Assembly (NCBI RefSeq): GCF_003349955.1
Contig: NZ_QLKQ01000001.1
Coordinates: forward strand, 150,701 to 214,700
DNA length: 64,000 nucleotides
Reading direction: 5' to 3'
From: Azospirillum brasilense
Lineage (GTDB): Bacteria > Pseudomonadota > Alphaproteobacteria > Azospirillales > Azospirillaceae
Under the pieces are notes generated by a model. That model ran no database searches and was not told the DNA's origin. It saw only the letters and a program-made list of their open reading frames with translations. Positions 7,729-17,600 of the stretch are shown one piece after another (the first letter of the stretch is position 1; each line of letters begins with the position of its first letter). Made by a program: the position numbers and the translations under genes.

Positions 7729-10166
7729 GCGTCCCCCCGGTAGCGCGTCGGGTCCAGACCGTTCAACGCATGGACCTCGCCATCGGGCACCGCCGCGCCA
7801 GGGTGGCGCGGGATCAGCCGGACCTGGCGCTCCACGCCCGGCGGCAGATGGAACCACTCCTCCTCTCCCCGAAACCCGTCGTCCTCGATGTGGACGGAGC
7901 GGGCGAGGCGACGGCTCGACAGGATCAGCGCCCACCCCTCATCCGTCCGCTTCACGCGGGCGCCGAGCCCCAGCTCCGCACGCTCCATCCGCCCGCCCTG
8001 GAGAAAATGGAAAGCGTCCGCAACCAGAGCGCCTGACTGCGCATCGGTGAGCGCCGCCACCACCGCGTCGTGGGTGGGCGGACCGAAACGGTAGGCGCCG
8101 GTCAGATCGACGAAGCGGTCGGGCAGCGAGGACGCCGGCACGGCCTGAACACTGCGCGGCGGCAGGGTGACCGTCCGCCCGATCCGCAGCACCGGCACTT
8201 CGCCCCGCCGCAGGGCGGTCAGGGTCAGCACCGCTTCCACCGGCTCCGCCGTCTCGTTCAGCAGATGGATCGCCAGCCCGTTCACCCCCTCCTCGGTCAG
8301 CAGGACCTGCACCGGCCGGAAGGCGCGGCGCAAGGCGTGCCACGCCGCCTTCGGCACGCCCGCGGAATCGACCACGCCCCAGCCGGCCCCCAGCCAGACG
8401 TCCTGGAACATCCAGACCAGCCCGCCAGCGCAGGTGGAGCCGGCCCGCCGCCACTCCGCGAAGACGGCCTCCATGACCTCCCCCGTCACCGCGCGGGACA
8501 GCCGCGCGTAGCGGTCGGGGTCCTCGTAGCGCAGGACCATGGGATCGACGCCGCACAGGCCGCGCAGGTAATGGTCCCGCACATCCTCGAAATCCCACGG
8601 GGCGCCGGGATCGCGCGGCACGCGCGCCTTCCAGCGCGGGTCGTGGACCGCCGGCACGCCGGGCAGCGCTCCCGCCGCCGGCATGTTGGCGAAGGCGAGG
8701 CATTCGGAGGCGAAGCGGACATTCGCCCGCCGCGCGTCCTCCAGCGGGCACAGATAGGCGCCGACGCCGTAGTAATGGGCCACCCCGGCGTCGGCGGCGA
8801 AGGGCAGCGGCCCGCCGGTCGGGGAGTTGGCGACGTAGGGCACGTCCGGCCGCCCCCGCTCCGCCTCGTCGCGCAGGACGCTGTCGAACAGCGGCTGTGT
8901 CCAGCGCTCGCGCGGCAGGCCGAGCATGGCCGCCTGCTGCTCCGCCTCGCTGCCGCCGCACAGCACGGCCAGCGACGGCGCCGCCTGCACCCGGTCGAGG
9001 AATTGCGCCGCCTCCCGCCGAGCGCCGTCGAGGAACGGCTCGTCGGCCGGATAGTCGAAGTTGGCGAACATGAAATCCTGCCAGACGAGAATCCCCATCG
9101 CGTCGCACAGGTCGAAGAAGGCGTCGGCCTCGTAGGTGGCGATGCCCGGCACCCGCAGCATGGTCATGCCGGCCTGCCGCGCCAGCTCCAGCCAGGGGGC
9201 GTACGCCTCCCGCGTTCCCGCCAGGGCCACGATGTCCGGGCTGCTCCAGCAGGCGCCGCGGCAGAAGATGCGCTCCCCGTTGACGCGCAGGGCGAAGCCG
9301 TCGCCAGGCTCGCGCTCGATGCGGCGGAAGCCGGTGCGCCCGAGATCGATGCGCTCGTCGCCCACCGACGCGCGCACGGCGTGGAGCGCCGGGTTGCCGT
9401 GGCTGTGCGGCCACCAGGGCGCGACCTCCGGCAGGCGGAGGTCGCCGCGCAGTTCCTCCGGCCCGGTCCAGCGGAGCGGCGCCCGCGCCTCCCCCAGCTC
9501 CAGCCACCCCGGCGGGGGAGCGGACCCGCTCCAGGCCGCCGCCAAGGTCAGGGACAGGCGGCCGTCCCGCCCCTCCAGCGTGGCCCTCAGGTCCGCCGAA
9601 CGGACGCGCAGCGGACCATCCTCCGCGATCAGTTCCACCGGGCGCCAGGGGCCGACCGCCGGCACGGGCGGGCACCAGCCGGGCATGTGCCCCAGCAGCG
9701 TGGTCCGCACTGTTCGCAGTCCTGCCGGCTCGGCCAGCCGGACCGGCCAGCGGCCCCGCCCCTTCCGCGCCTTCAGCACCGGATTCAGGGCGCGGAAGAC
9801 GATGCGCAGCGCGTGCGTGCCGCGCAATGTCACCGGAACGTCATGGCTCTGGAACATGCTGTCGCTGGCCAGGATGCGCTTGCCGTCCAACCACACCTCC
9901 GCGACGGTGGCGAGGCCATGGAAGCGCAGGGTGCAAGGCCCGTCACCGCTCAGCCGCACCCGGTACCAGACGTCGCGATCGTGCAGGGGGAGCGGATCGC
10001 CCAGCCGGTAGAGCCCGGCCTCGCGCAGCGCCTGGGCGACGGTGCCGGGCACCGGGGCGGGCAGCCAGTCCCCGCCGGGCGTCGCCCCCGGCTCGGTCAC
10101 GCACAGTTCCCAGCCCGCGGACAGGGGCGTCACGCTGCGGCCCGTCACGGCGTGAAGGCGCGCCAT
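7725..10166 (-). CDS. Glycoside hydrolase family 2 protein, beta-mannosidase-like
   Basis: 813 residues. N-terminal galactose-binding-like sandwich (about 10-180, with the V-W-L-D-G-K strand), Ig-like domain, then a TIM barrel whose W-Q-D-F-M-F-A-N-F segment matches beta-mannosidases. Candidate acid/base is E407 (G-G-S-E) and candidate nucleophile E488 (A-S-E-C). No signal peptide, so it acts in the cytosol. That is odd for a polysaccharide hydrolase and suggests an intracellular glycan or glycoconjugate linked to the carrier-protein pathway. Separated from the DUF1839 gene by 6 bp and overlapping the hydrolase gene by 4 bp. Substrate not predictable. Confidence 0.85.
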   Translation of the reverse strand: MARLHAVTGRSVTPLSAGWELCVTEPGATPGGDWLPAPVPGTVAQALREAGLYRLGDPLPLHDRDVWYRVRLSGDGPCTLRFHGLATVAEVWLDGKRILASDSMFQSHDVPVTLRGTHALRIVFRALNPVLKARKGRGRWPVRLAEPAGLRTVRTTLLGHMPGWCPPVPAVGPWRPVELIAEDGPLRVRSADLRATLEGRDGRLSLTLAAAWSGSAPPPGWLELGEARAPLRWTGPEELRGDLRLPEVAPWWPHSHGNPALHAVRASVGDERIDLGRTGFRRIEREPGDGFALRVNGERIFCRGACWSSPDIVALAGTREAYAPWLELARQAGMTMLRVPGIATYEADAFFDLCDAMGILVWQDFMFANFDYPADEPFLDGARREAAQFLDRVQAAPSLAVLCGGSEAEQQAAMLGLPRERWTQPLFDSVLRDEAERGRPDVPYVANSPTGGPLPFAADAGVAHYYGVGAYLCPLEDARRANVRFASECLAFANMPAAGALPGVPAVHDPRWKARVPRDPGAPWDFEDVRDHYLRGLCGVDPMVLRYEDPDRYARLSRAVTGEVMEAVFAEWRRAGSTCAGGLVWMFQDVWLGAGWGVVDSAGVPKAAWHALRRAFRPVQVLLTEEGVNGLAIHLLNETAEPVEAVLTLTALRRGEVPVLRIGRTVTLPPRSVQAVPASSLPDRFVDLTGAYRFGPPTHDAVVAALTDAQSGALVADAFHFLQGGRMERAELGLGARVKRTDEGWALILSSRRLARSVHIEDDGFRGEEEWFHLPPGVERQVRLIPRHPGAAVPDGEVHALNGLDPTRYRGDA

Positions 10167-10172
10167 CGTCGG

Positions 10173-11075
10173 TCACCCGTAGCGGCGGAGCAGCGCGCCA
10201 AGCGCGCGGTCGTAGGCGCGCTCCATCGCCTCCAGCGGTTCCGCGTGATCGCCGAAGCGCCGCCGGTGTACGCCGCGGGCGAGCTGGAACTGAAGAGCCT
10301 TGGCCGTGGCGGAGAGGGTGGCGCAGGCCTCCGCCGCCTCCGCCGGCCCGCCGATCCAGCGCGCATGCATCCCGAGAAGCTCGAAATTCGCTCCCACCTG
10401 CCGCAGCGTGTTGAAGGCGTAGAGATGGAAATAGTCCATGGGCCGGGCGGCCAGAATCTCCAGATGCTCCGGCAGCGCGGCGCGGAAGGCGGCGATGGGG
10501 TTGCCCACCGGACGGCGGCGCAGATGGTGGGACAGCAGCCCGCGCGAGGCGTCCATCAGCGCCTCTCCCTTCAAGGCCGGACCGCCGCGCTTCACGAACT
10601 CCACATAGGGGAACAGCGGCGCCGGGGCGAACAGGCCGTCGTAATCCTCCCCCTCCAGCGTGAAGCGCCCGGCGTTGTGGATGTAGTCGAGCCGCCGCGC
10701 GCCCGCATCCAGGCCGAGGATCGCGATGGTCGTCTTGACATGCTGCGCGCGGTACGAGGTTCCCCGCGTGTCGGGCAGGTGATAGCCGTCCACCTCGACC
10801 AGCACGGGGCGGCCGCGCGCCACCTGCACCGCCGCGTGGGTCTCCACCCGGTCGTAGAGGGCGAGTTCCTGCACCTCCAGCCCGTAGAGCCGGCGCAGAT
10901 CCTCCGGCGGCACCTTGAAGAAGGTGAACTGGTCGCCTTCGAAATCCTGCGCGACGGTAAAGGCCAGGGCGGCCATCGGCTCCATCCCCAGCGCCCGCAG
11001 CAGCCCGAGCCACAGGTCGGTGTAGCAGTTGGTCTCCGCCCAGTCGCGGTCCGGCCTGTCGAGCGGATGCGCCAT
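10173..11075 (-). CDS. DUF1839 family protein
   Basis: 300 residues. ATG 11075 follows a good GGGGAGG site and gives M-A-H-P-L-D-R. Notable conserved pieces are E-T-N-C-Y-T-D-L-W (about 14-22), D-F-E-G-D-Q-F-T-F-F-K, V-E-V-D-G-Y-H-L-P-D-T, and H-V-K-T-T-I. The Asn-Cys near the N-terminus with later His and Asp looks like the layout of a papain-like peptidase or acyltransferase (C17, then V-D-G-Y-H-L-P-D), which would suit transfer of an aminoacyl group from a carrier protein. That is my inference; DUF1839 has no assigned reaction that I know. It is known to travel with amino acid:carrier-protein ligases. Sits 20 bp downstream of the ligase. Confidence 0.85.
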   Translation of the reverse strand: MAHPLDRPDRDWAETNCYTDLWLGLLRALGMEPMAALAFTVAQDFEGDQFTFFKVPPEDLRRLYGLEVQELALYDRVETHAAVQVARGRPVLVEVDGYHLPDTRGTSYRAQHVKTTIAILGLDAGARRLDYIHNAGRFTLEGEDYDGLFAPAPLFPYVEFVKRGGPALKGEALMDASRGLLSHHLRRRPVGNPIAAFRAALPEHLEILAARPMDYFHLYAFNTLRQVGANFELLGMHARWIGGPAEAAEACATLSATAKALQFQLARGVHRRRFGDHAEPLEAMERAYDRALGALLRRYG

Positions 11076-11095
11076 GTCCGGCCTCCCCTGCCCGC

Positions 11096-12043
11096 TCAGC
11101 CCCACAGGACGGCGCGCACGGCGGCGGGCCACGCCTTCGCGTCGAAGCCGTGATGGCGGAACAGCGCCAGCGCCACCCGCTCCATCCCGAAGCCGACACA
11201 GGCCGTGTGGGCGACGGCGCCATCCGGCGTCCGCAGGTCCCACAGCAGCCCGAAATGGTCCTGGTGGTAATTGAAGCTGAGGCAGGCGGTGGGGTGCTCC
11301 GCCGACGCGATGGGGATCAGCAGCTCGAACTTCAGCCCCTGGTCGCGCTGGCTGGCCGCCAGCATCCGCCCGGCCCGTCCGAAGAAGGGGTCGTTCGCCA
11401 GATCGACGGCCACCGGCAGGCCGAGCGATTCCATCAGCGCCCGCCCGCGCTCCACCCAGCGTTGCCGGAAGTCCATCACCTGCCCCGGCGTGCCGACGCA
11501 CACATATTCGCGCATCCGGAACATCTGCATCCGCGCCGGATCCAGCGAGGGTTCATGGCGGAAGCAGTAGGAATAGACATCGACCAGCGCCCCCTCGGCG
11601 GGCAACGGCCCGCGCTCCGCGATGGTCGGGTAGACGGGGTAGCAGGCGGCGGGGGTGAGGACGACGTTGGTGGCCATCTGGGCGTCGGTCCACTCCTCCC
11701 CCTCCTCCAGCCGGCGCAGCATGGACTGGTGGGCGCGCTCGTCGCCCTTGAAGGCGTGGACGGTGCCGGCCAGATGCGGAAAGCTCTTCAGATAGCCGCT
11801 CTGCTCGAACTGATGGCGCGCCACCCCCGGAGGGAAGCGCATGACGTCCGCGCCGTCGCCGCCGCCCCAGGTGGTGATCAGGTCGTTGAAGCGCTCCACG
11901 ACATCCTCGAAGGCGCCGCTGCGGCCGTACAGCCCGTCGACCCCCGTGGGAATCAGCAGCCCGGCCGCGATCAGCGCGTCGCGGAACGCCGCCTGCCCAT
12001 TCTCCGCCGGTGTGCTTCCTGCCCGCATGTCCATCCGCCGCAT
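11096..12043 (-). CDS. Amino acid:[carrier protein] ligase (seryl-tRNA-synthetase-like)
   Basis: 315 residues, consisting only of a class II aaRS catalytic core without a tRNA-binding arm. These enzymes adenylate glycine or alanine and load it onto the phosphopantetheine of a small carrier protein. Visible: motif 2 region around R-M-R-E-Y-V (E179), A-C-Y-P (C134) and motif 3 G-F-G-M-E-R (about 284-289) after A-C-V (C282). C134, E179 and C282 match the Cys/Glu/Cys zinc ligands known from the Bradyrhizobium enzyme. The carrier protein and an acyl-CoA dehydrogenase homologue lie just upstream. Start 12043 (GGAACGGA before it) is preferred; 12034 and 12028 are in-frame alternatives. Which amino acid is used cannot be told from sequence. 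Confidence 0.9.
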   Translation of the reverse strand: MRRMDMRAGSTPAENGQAAFRDALIAAGLLIPTGVDGLYGRSGAFEDVVERFNDLITTWGGGDGADVMRFPPGVARHQFEQSGYLKSFPHLAGTVHAFKGDERAHQSMLRRLEEGEEWTDAQMATNVVLTPAACYPVYPTIAERGPLPAEGALVDVYSYCFRHEPSLDPARMQMFRMREYVCVGTPGQVMDFRQRWVERGRALMESLGLPVAVDLANDPFFGRAGRMLAASQRDQGLKFELLIPIASAEHPTACLSFNYHQDHFGLLWDLRTPDGAVAHTACVGFGMERVALALFRHHGFDAKAWPAAVRAVLWG

Positions 12044-12060
12044 TCCGTTCCGAGAAAGCC

Positions 12061-13260
12061 TCAGCCGAAGAGAGAACCGTTGTCCCTGTGCGCCAACAGC
12101 AGGTTCGCCGTGTTGCCCAGGATCCGGTCGTTGTTGATCATCAGCGGCGCCGAGTGGGCGTCGCGCAAATGGCGGCACAGGCTGAAGGGGCTGTCGTTGC
12201 GGTAGGCGGCCAGACCGCCGGCCAGCATCGCCTGCCCGACGATCCGCACCACCATCTCCGCTGCTTCCGTCTTCAGCGTGTTCATGGCGACCGTAAACCC
12301 CGGAGCGGTGAGACGGTCGGGATCGTCCGCCGCCTCCTCGAACCGGGCGAGCGCGCCGCGCACCATCCCGCGCATGGCCTGGAGCCCGGCGGTCGCCTCG
12401 GCCAGCCGACGCGCTCCGGGCGGCGGGGTGCCGGGACGCTTGCGCGCCTCCGCCCGGATGAAGGCGGCGGCCCGCGCCACGGCGTCCGTCGCGATGCCCA
12501 GCCACACGCTGCTCCACAGGATGTGGGTCACCGGCAGCATGGTGCGGGCGGCGATGTCGGCGTAGGGCAGCGGCAGGATCTGCGCCCGCTCCGCCTCCGC
12601 AACCAGCCGATAGCCGACGCTGCGGGTGCCGCGCATGCCTAGCGTGTCCCAGCCGCCGATCTCCTCCAACCGGGTCTGGCCGCGCAACACCGGAACGATG
12701 ACCTGATCGGAGGGCGGCGAGTCCGCCGTGCGACGCGCCGTCACCAGGATCGCATCGGCTTCCGCCCCGTAGGAGATGACCGTCGCCTGCTTTTCGAGCC
12801 GGAAGGCGTCGCCCGTCTCGCCCCCCACGGTGCCGGTCACCGCGCAGGCGCTCGAGCGCACGTCGCCGCCGATCCCGGCCTCGGTCGTCGCGGAGGCGAG
12901 AAGAAGCTGCTCCCCGGCCAGCCGCTCCAGGAAACCGCGGTGCCAGGCGCCGTTTTGGCCGTGGCGGACGAGGCAGGCCACCTGGATTTGGTGCATGGCG
13001 TAGATCAGCCCGGTGGACGGGCATTGCCGGGCCAGCGCGTGGGCCACCGCCGCGGCATCGGCCAGCCCGCCACCGCCGCCGCCGAAATCCCGCGGCACCA
13101 TCAGGCCGAGCAGCCGCGCGTCCTTCAGGGCGGCGAAGGCTTCGGCGGGAAAGCGCGCCTCGCGGTCCACGCTGTCCGCATGGCGCCCGGCGATGGCGGC
13201 CGCATCGGCGGCAACCTCGGCGGCCATGGCCGGCAGGCTGTCCGGCGTGGGCGCCCTCAT
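12061..13260 (-). CDS. Acyl-CoA dehydrogenase family protein of the carrier-protein operon
   Basis: 399 residues with the usual three parts: N-terminal helical domain ([11 protein letters not shown] at about 54-64), middle beta domain ([10 protein letters not shown], then [10 protein letters not shown]), and C-terminal helical domain (M-R-G-T-R-S, later R-H-L-R-D-A-H-S-A). FAD should bind in the usual groove. The R-D-A-H-S segment is where classical enzymes have the substrate-side features; no catalytic Glu is obvious in the normal place, as in acyl-CoA dehydrogenase relatives that act on carrier-bound substrates (inference). ATG 13260 overlaps the carrier-protein stop (ATGA), so the two are translationally coupled. 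Confidence 0.85.
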   Translation of the reverse strand: MRAPTPDSLPAMAAEVAADAAAIAGRHADSVDREARFPAEAFAALKDARLLGLMVPRDFGGGGGGLADAAAVAHALARQCPSTGLIYAMHQIQVACLVRHGQNGAWHRGFLERLAGEQLLLASATTEAGIGGDVRSSACAVTGTVGGETGDAFRLEKQATVISYGAEADAILVTARRTADSPPSDQVIVPVLRGQTRLEEIGGWDTLGMRGTRSVGYRLVAEAERAQILPLPYADIAARTMLPVTHILWSSVWLGIATDAVARAAAFIRAEARKRPGTPPPGARRLAEATAGLQAMRGMVRGALARFEEAADDPDRLTAPGFTVAMNTLKTEAAEMVVRIVGQAMLAGGLAAYRNDSPFSLCRHLRDAHSAPLMINNDRILGNTANLLLAHRDNGSLFG

Positions 13261-13577
13261 CCGGCCCCCGGCGCGCCATCCAGCAGACCGGCGACCGCGG
13301 ACCGGATCGCCGCGATGCTCTCGAAGGTGCGGCGGCGCAGCAGATGTTCCGGGAACTCGACGCCGTAGCGCTCCTCCAGCGCCAGCATCAGGTTCACCGA
13401 CCCATGCGAGGTCAATCCGGCTGCGTAGAGGTCGTCCTCGTCGGACAGGGCGGAAGCGTCGACGGCCAGCCAGCCGCTCTCGGCCAGAAGCGCCCGGATG
13501 TCGGCGGCGCTGACCGCCGGGGCATCGCCGCCCCGCGGCGCCGTTCCAGCCGCGATCTGCCAATCCGGTTGGCGCAT
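13257..13577 (-). CDS. Small acyl/aminoacyl carrier protein
   Basis: 106 residues. Start 13577 is chosen because AGGAGG (about 13585-13590) lies 7 bases before it; ATG 13583 would be only one base from the site. The phosphopantetheine attachment region is [13 protein letters not shown], making S57 the likely modified serine; the canonical D-S-L is replaced by L-T-S-H, the pattern of carrier proteins served by aaRS-like ligases. Helix 2 continues [16 protein letters not shown]. First gene of a six-gene leftward operon (5914-13577); its promoter should lie in 13578-13801, shared with the divergent OsmC gene. Confidence 0.88.
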   Translation of the reverse strand: MRQPDWQIAAGTAPRGGDAPAVSAADIRALLAESGWLAVDASALSDEDDLYAAGLTSHGSVNLMLALEERYGVEFPEHLLRRRTFESIAAIRSAVAGLLDGAPGAG

Positions 13578-13801
13578 GCTCATTCCTCCTACCCCCATTC
13601 AACCTCTGGCTTTCGCCGTGCCGGGACAACGCCACAAAACCTTAATTGTTCTGCGCCTTCCTCTGCTTTTCCGTATGCCCCGGATGCTTTTCGGATGCCA
13701 ACCGCTCCTCTTGCTTAACCCCTGTGGCGATTGCCGTTTGCTCGGACGGCTCTACCTGGAGCGTCGGTTCATCCAACACTCTGATGATCGGGAGAACACC
13801 A

Positions 13802-14227
13802 ATGGCTGTGCGGCAATCGGATGCGGAATGGCGCGGCAATCTCGCCCAGGGCTCGGGCACCATGCGGCTGGGCAGCGGCGCGTTCGAAGGCGCCTATTCC
13901 TTCCCGTCGCGTTTCGAGAACGGCACCGGCACCAACCCCGAGGAGCTGATCGCCGCGGCCCACGCCGGCTGCTTCTCCATGGCGCTGTCCGCCGGCCTGT
14001 CCAAGGCCGGGCACACGCCGACCCGCGTGCACACCACCGCCCGCGTCCATCTGGACAAGGCCGGTGAGGGCTTCGCCATCACCAGGATCGAACTGGATTG
14101 CGAGGCCGAGATCCCCGGCATCGACGCCCAGACCTTCCAGCAACAGGCCGAGGGCGCCAAGAAGAACTGCCCGGTGTCCAAGGCGCTGACCGGAACGGAG
14201 ATCACTCTGAACGCCCGGCTTCTGTGA
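13802..14227 (+). CDS. osmC: OsmC-family peroxiredoxin
   Basis: 141 residues. Cysteine-based hydroperoxide reductase fold with the two reactive cysteines C57 (H-A-G-C-F-S-M-A-L) and C123 (K-K-N-C-P-V-S-K-A-L) and a conserved Arg early (R37 in P-S-R-F). N-P-E-E-L-I precedes the first Cys helix, as in OsmC rather than Ohr, although the two families are close. Acts in the cytosol on organic peroxides. ATG 13802 follows GGGAGAACACCA. In-frame ATGs upstream lack a ribosome site and family homology. Single-gene unit followed by a GC hairpin. Confidence 0.88.
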   Translation: MAVRQSDAEWRGNLAQGSGTMRLGSGAFEGAYSFPSRFENGTGTNPEELIAAAHAGCFSMALSAGLSKAGHTPTRVHTTARVHLDKAGEGFAITRIELDCEAEIPGIDAQTFQQQAEGAKKNCPVSKALTGTEITLNARLL

Positions 14228-14235
14228 CCGTTTTC

Positions 14236-14273
14236 GGCCCGGCGGTTCGCCAGGACGCGGCGACCGCCGGGCC
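14236..14273 (+). terminator. GC hairpin after osmC
   Basis: Perfect 11-bp stem (14236-14246 with 14263-14273) around a 16-base loop, 9 bases after the osmC stop. No T-run follows, so it is either a weak terminator or a 3-prime stabilising hairpin. Confidence 0.5.
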
Positions 14274-14614
14274 GGCGCCACTCCGCCCATTAACGTTCAG
14301 CGGTGGAATTTGCCACATTGACACGGCGGAAGCAGAGCGGCGAGCCGGCCGGAGTACCGTTTTTGACAATTTCCTGCATTTTCAAATCAGGGCATTCTCG
14401 AAATTATTAATTGGTTGATCCCCATCCCTCCCAAATGATGGGGCGAACCCGAGCAAAACCCCAAGAGCAAGACAGAGCATCATCTTTCATTGCACAAGAA
14501 TCAACAAATTCATTGCCTATTTTTCGCGACAATTTGCAAGATTAGACAAAAATAAAATTCACGATTTATATATTTTCATGCATTTTATCTTAGCGGCGAT
14601 GGAGGCTACCCGTT
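14274..14614. other. AT-rich region upstream of the autotransporter
   Basis: No gene seen. From about 14360 to 14600 the sequence is strikingly AT-rich for this genome, with A/T tracts suited to a promoter and to binding by nucleoid proteins. It ends in GGAGG before the autotransporter start. Confidence 0.5.
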
Positions 14615-17600
14615 ATGATTAGGTGGTTCAAACCATTGGTCGTAACGCTTACGCCCCGCTCGCAAGGTGAACCGCCTATGCCGCCGTCGCAATCCCCCCT
14701 TGAGTCGATCCGCCACAGCCTGATGTCGGGTGGCCGCCTGCCGGCGGTGGTCGCCGCCCCCATTGCGCTCGGCGTGTCGCTGGCCGCGAGTGCGGCGCCG
14801 ATGGACACGCTGACGACGATCCAGAACCAGACCTTCTATCCAACCGCCGGCAACATCCTCATCACCAGCACCGGCGGCGTGGTCGACAGCGGCACCGGCA
14901 ACCAGTACACCGACCTGACCACCGGCGTGTGGGTCCAGTCGTCCGGCGGATGGACCCTGACCAACCAGGGCACGATCAAGATTTCGGTCGACACCAACTT
15001 CTATCAGGCCGACGGCATCTACGCCCAAACCTACGGCACCATCATCAATTCCGGATTGATCTCGGTGCCGAAGACCTACCACGGCATTCTCCTGGCGAAC
15101 TCGGCGGGTTCGCTGACATCGGTCATCGAAAACACCGGAACGATCATCGGCAATTGGTCCGCCATTGAAAGCTCCCACGCTCTCACCCTCACCAACGGGT
15201 CCCCGTCCAACAGCGCCGCGCTGATCAAAAACGTGCGGCCGGCGACGGACCCCATGCAGACGGATTATGCGGCGGTCTCCGCCGCCTCCATTTCCAAGCA
15301 GTCCACCGTCACCAACTACGGCACGATCATCGGCACCGGCGACGTGCTGTCTGTCACTGGCCCGTCGACCATCGTCAACCATGGCACCATCGCCGCCGGA
15401 AGCGGTTTCAGCGCGATCAAGACCTTCGGCTTCGGGACGGGCAGCTTCATCAACCTGAAGGACGGCAGCGTGCTGGTCGGCGGCATCCAGGCCGGAGGGC
15501 AGAACCAAGTCCTTCTTCTGGAGGGCGGCGGCACCCTGTCCGGACCGGTGTCCGGCCTGACCACCCTCAACGTCAACGGAACGGAGTGGACGCTGGGGGG
15601 TGCGAGTTCGGCCACGACCACGAACCTCCAGGCCGGCACACTGCGCGTCAACGGCTCCCTCACCACCGGGCTTCAGCTCAGCAGCGGCACGACGCTGACG
15701 GGCACCGGAACGGTCGTCGGCAACGTGACCAGCCCGTCCGGGACGACCGTGACCCCCGGCGGCTCCGGCGCGCCCGGCACCCTGACGGTCACCGGCAACT
15801 ACACGCAGCAGAGCGACAGCACGCTGGCGATCCGGACGACGTCTTCGGCGGCCAGCAAGCTGGCCGTTACCGGCACCGCCACGATCGGCGGCGACCTGTC
15901 CGTCACCACCACCGGCAGCGGCTACGGCGACAGCACGACCTACACCATCGTGACCGCGACGGGCGGGGTGTCCGGCGCCTTCACCGCGATCACCGGCAGC
16001 GACGCGACGCTGACCCCGACGGCCACCTTCGACATGGCGGAAAAACGGATTCAGCTCACCCTGACCAAGGTGACGCCGCAGCCCGAACCGGAGCCCGAAC
16101 CGGAGCCAAATCCCAACCCGGAGCCGGAGCCGGAACCCAATCCGAACCCCGGTCCCGGCCCGACGCCGAATCCCGATCCCACGCCCACTCCGCCGACCGG
16201 CGTGATCGACACCAGCCGCCCCAGCTTCACCAACAGCGACGGCGCGGTCCAGGGCAGCTCGGTCACCTTCGACGGCGGCACGCTGCGCCCGGCCTCGCCG
16301 CTGACCTTCGGCCAGTCGGTCACCGTGACCAGCCGCGGCGGCACCATCACGCCGGACGGCAACACCATCACCCTGGCGGGCGCCGTCGGCGGCAGCGGCG
16401 CGCTGGCCGCGTCGGGACCGGGCACCGTGGTCGTCTCCGGCCAGCTCGCCAACGCCGGCGGCCTGTCGGTGGGCGACGGAGCGGCCCTGACCATCGCCAG
16501 GAGCGGCGTGGTCGCGGGCGGCACGCTGGCCCTGAACAACGGCGGCAGCGCCACGGTCGGCGGCGTCGTGGCCGTTCCGGTGACGGTGGCCCGTGGCGGC
16601 GCCATGACCGTCGTCGAGGGCGGCGGCGTCGGCGGCACGCTGGCGGTGAATGGCGGCACCCTGACCGTCGCCGCCTATGGCGCGGTCAACGGCGCAGTCA
16701 CCGTGACCTCCGGCGGCAGCGCCACCCTGGCCGGCGCCGTCATGGCCCCGGTCACGGTGGGCGACGGCACCGTCACCGTGGCCGCCACCGGCATCACCGG
16801 CGCGGTCAATGTGGGGAATGGCGGTTCGGCGACCGTGAACGGCGTGGTCTCCGGCTCGCTGACCACCAGCGCCGGCTCGACCTTCAGCGGCGGCGGCACC
16901 GTCCGCGGCCCGGCCACGCTGGCCGGCACCGTGTCGCCGGGCAACTCCCCCGGCGCGCTGACCTTCCAGTCCGCGGTGACTCTGACCGGCACCAGCGTCC
17001 TGAACGCCGAGATCGACGGCCCGACCGCCGGCTTCGGTGCCGGCAACCACGATCAGATCCGGGTGCAGGGGGCGTCCTTCACCGCCGCCGGCACGCTGGC
17101 TCCGGTGCTGCGCGGCATCAGCGGCGACGCGACCAACGCCTACACCGCCACGCTGGGCCAGAGCTTCACCATCGTCCAGGCGGACGGCGGCGTGGCCGGC
17201 GGCTTCGCCGCGGTGACGCAGCCGGCGGCGGGGCTGGAGGCCGGCACCCGCTTCGACACGCTCTACGACGCCACCGCCGTCCGGTTGGTGGTCACGCCGA
17301 CCAACTACGCGGTCCGCGGCGGCACGCGCAACCAGCGGGCCGCCGGCGCGGCGGTGGACACGCTGCGTCCGGCCGCCGGGGCGCGGCTGGAGGGCGTCGC
17401 CGCCCCGCTGTTCAATGGCCTCTACGGCTTGCCCGGCAGCGGCATCGCCGGGGCGCTCGACCAGCTCTCGGGCAAGTTGCACGCCGACACGCTGGCCGCC
17501 GACCGCACCAGCCGCCGCCTGTTCGGCAGCGCGGTGGAAGGCCGTCTGTCGGCGCTGCGCGGCGGCGCGGCAGCGTCCTCCGGTGTCCGGCTGAACGGCA

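Noticed and set aside
8070-11153. 1027-codon plus-strand open frame
   Set aside because: Antisense to the GH2 and DUF1839 genes, which have clear motifs; the plus frame has none.
13599-13801. Extra upstream coding part of OsmC
   Set aside because: In-frame ATG starts exist but no ribosome site and no OsmC homology before residue 1 of the chosen start.
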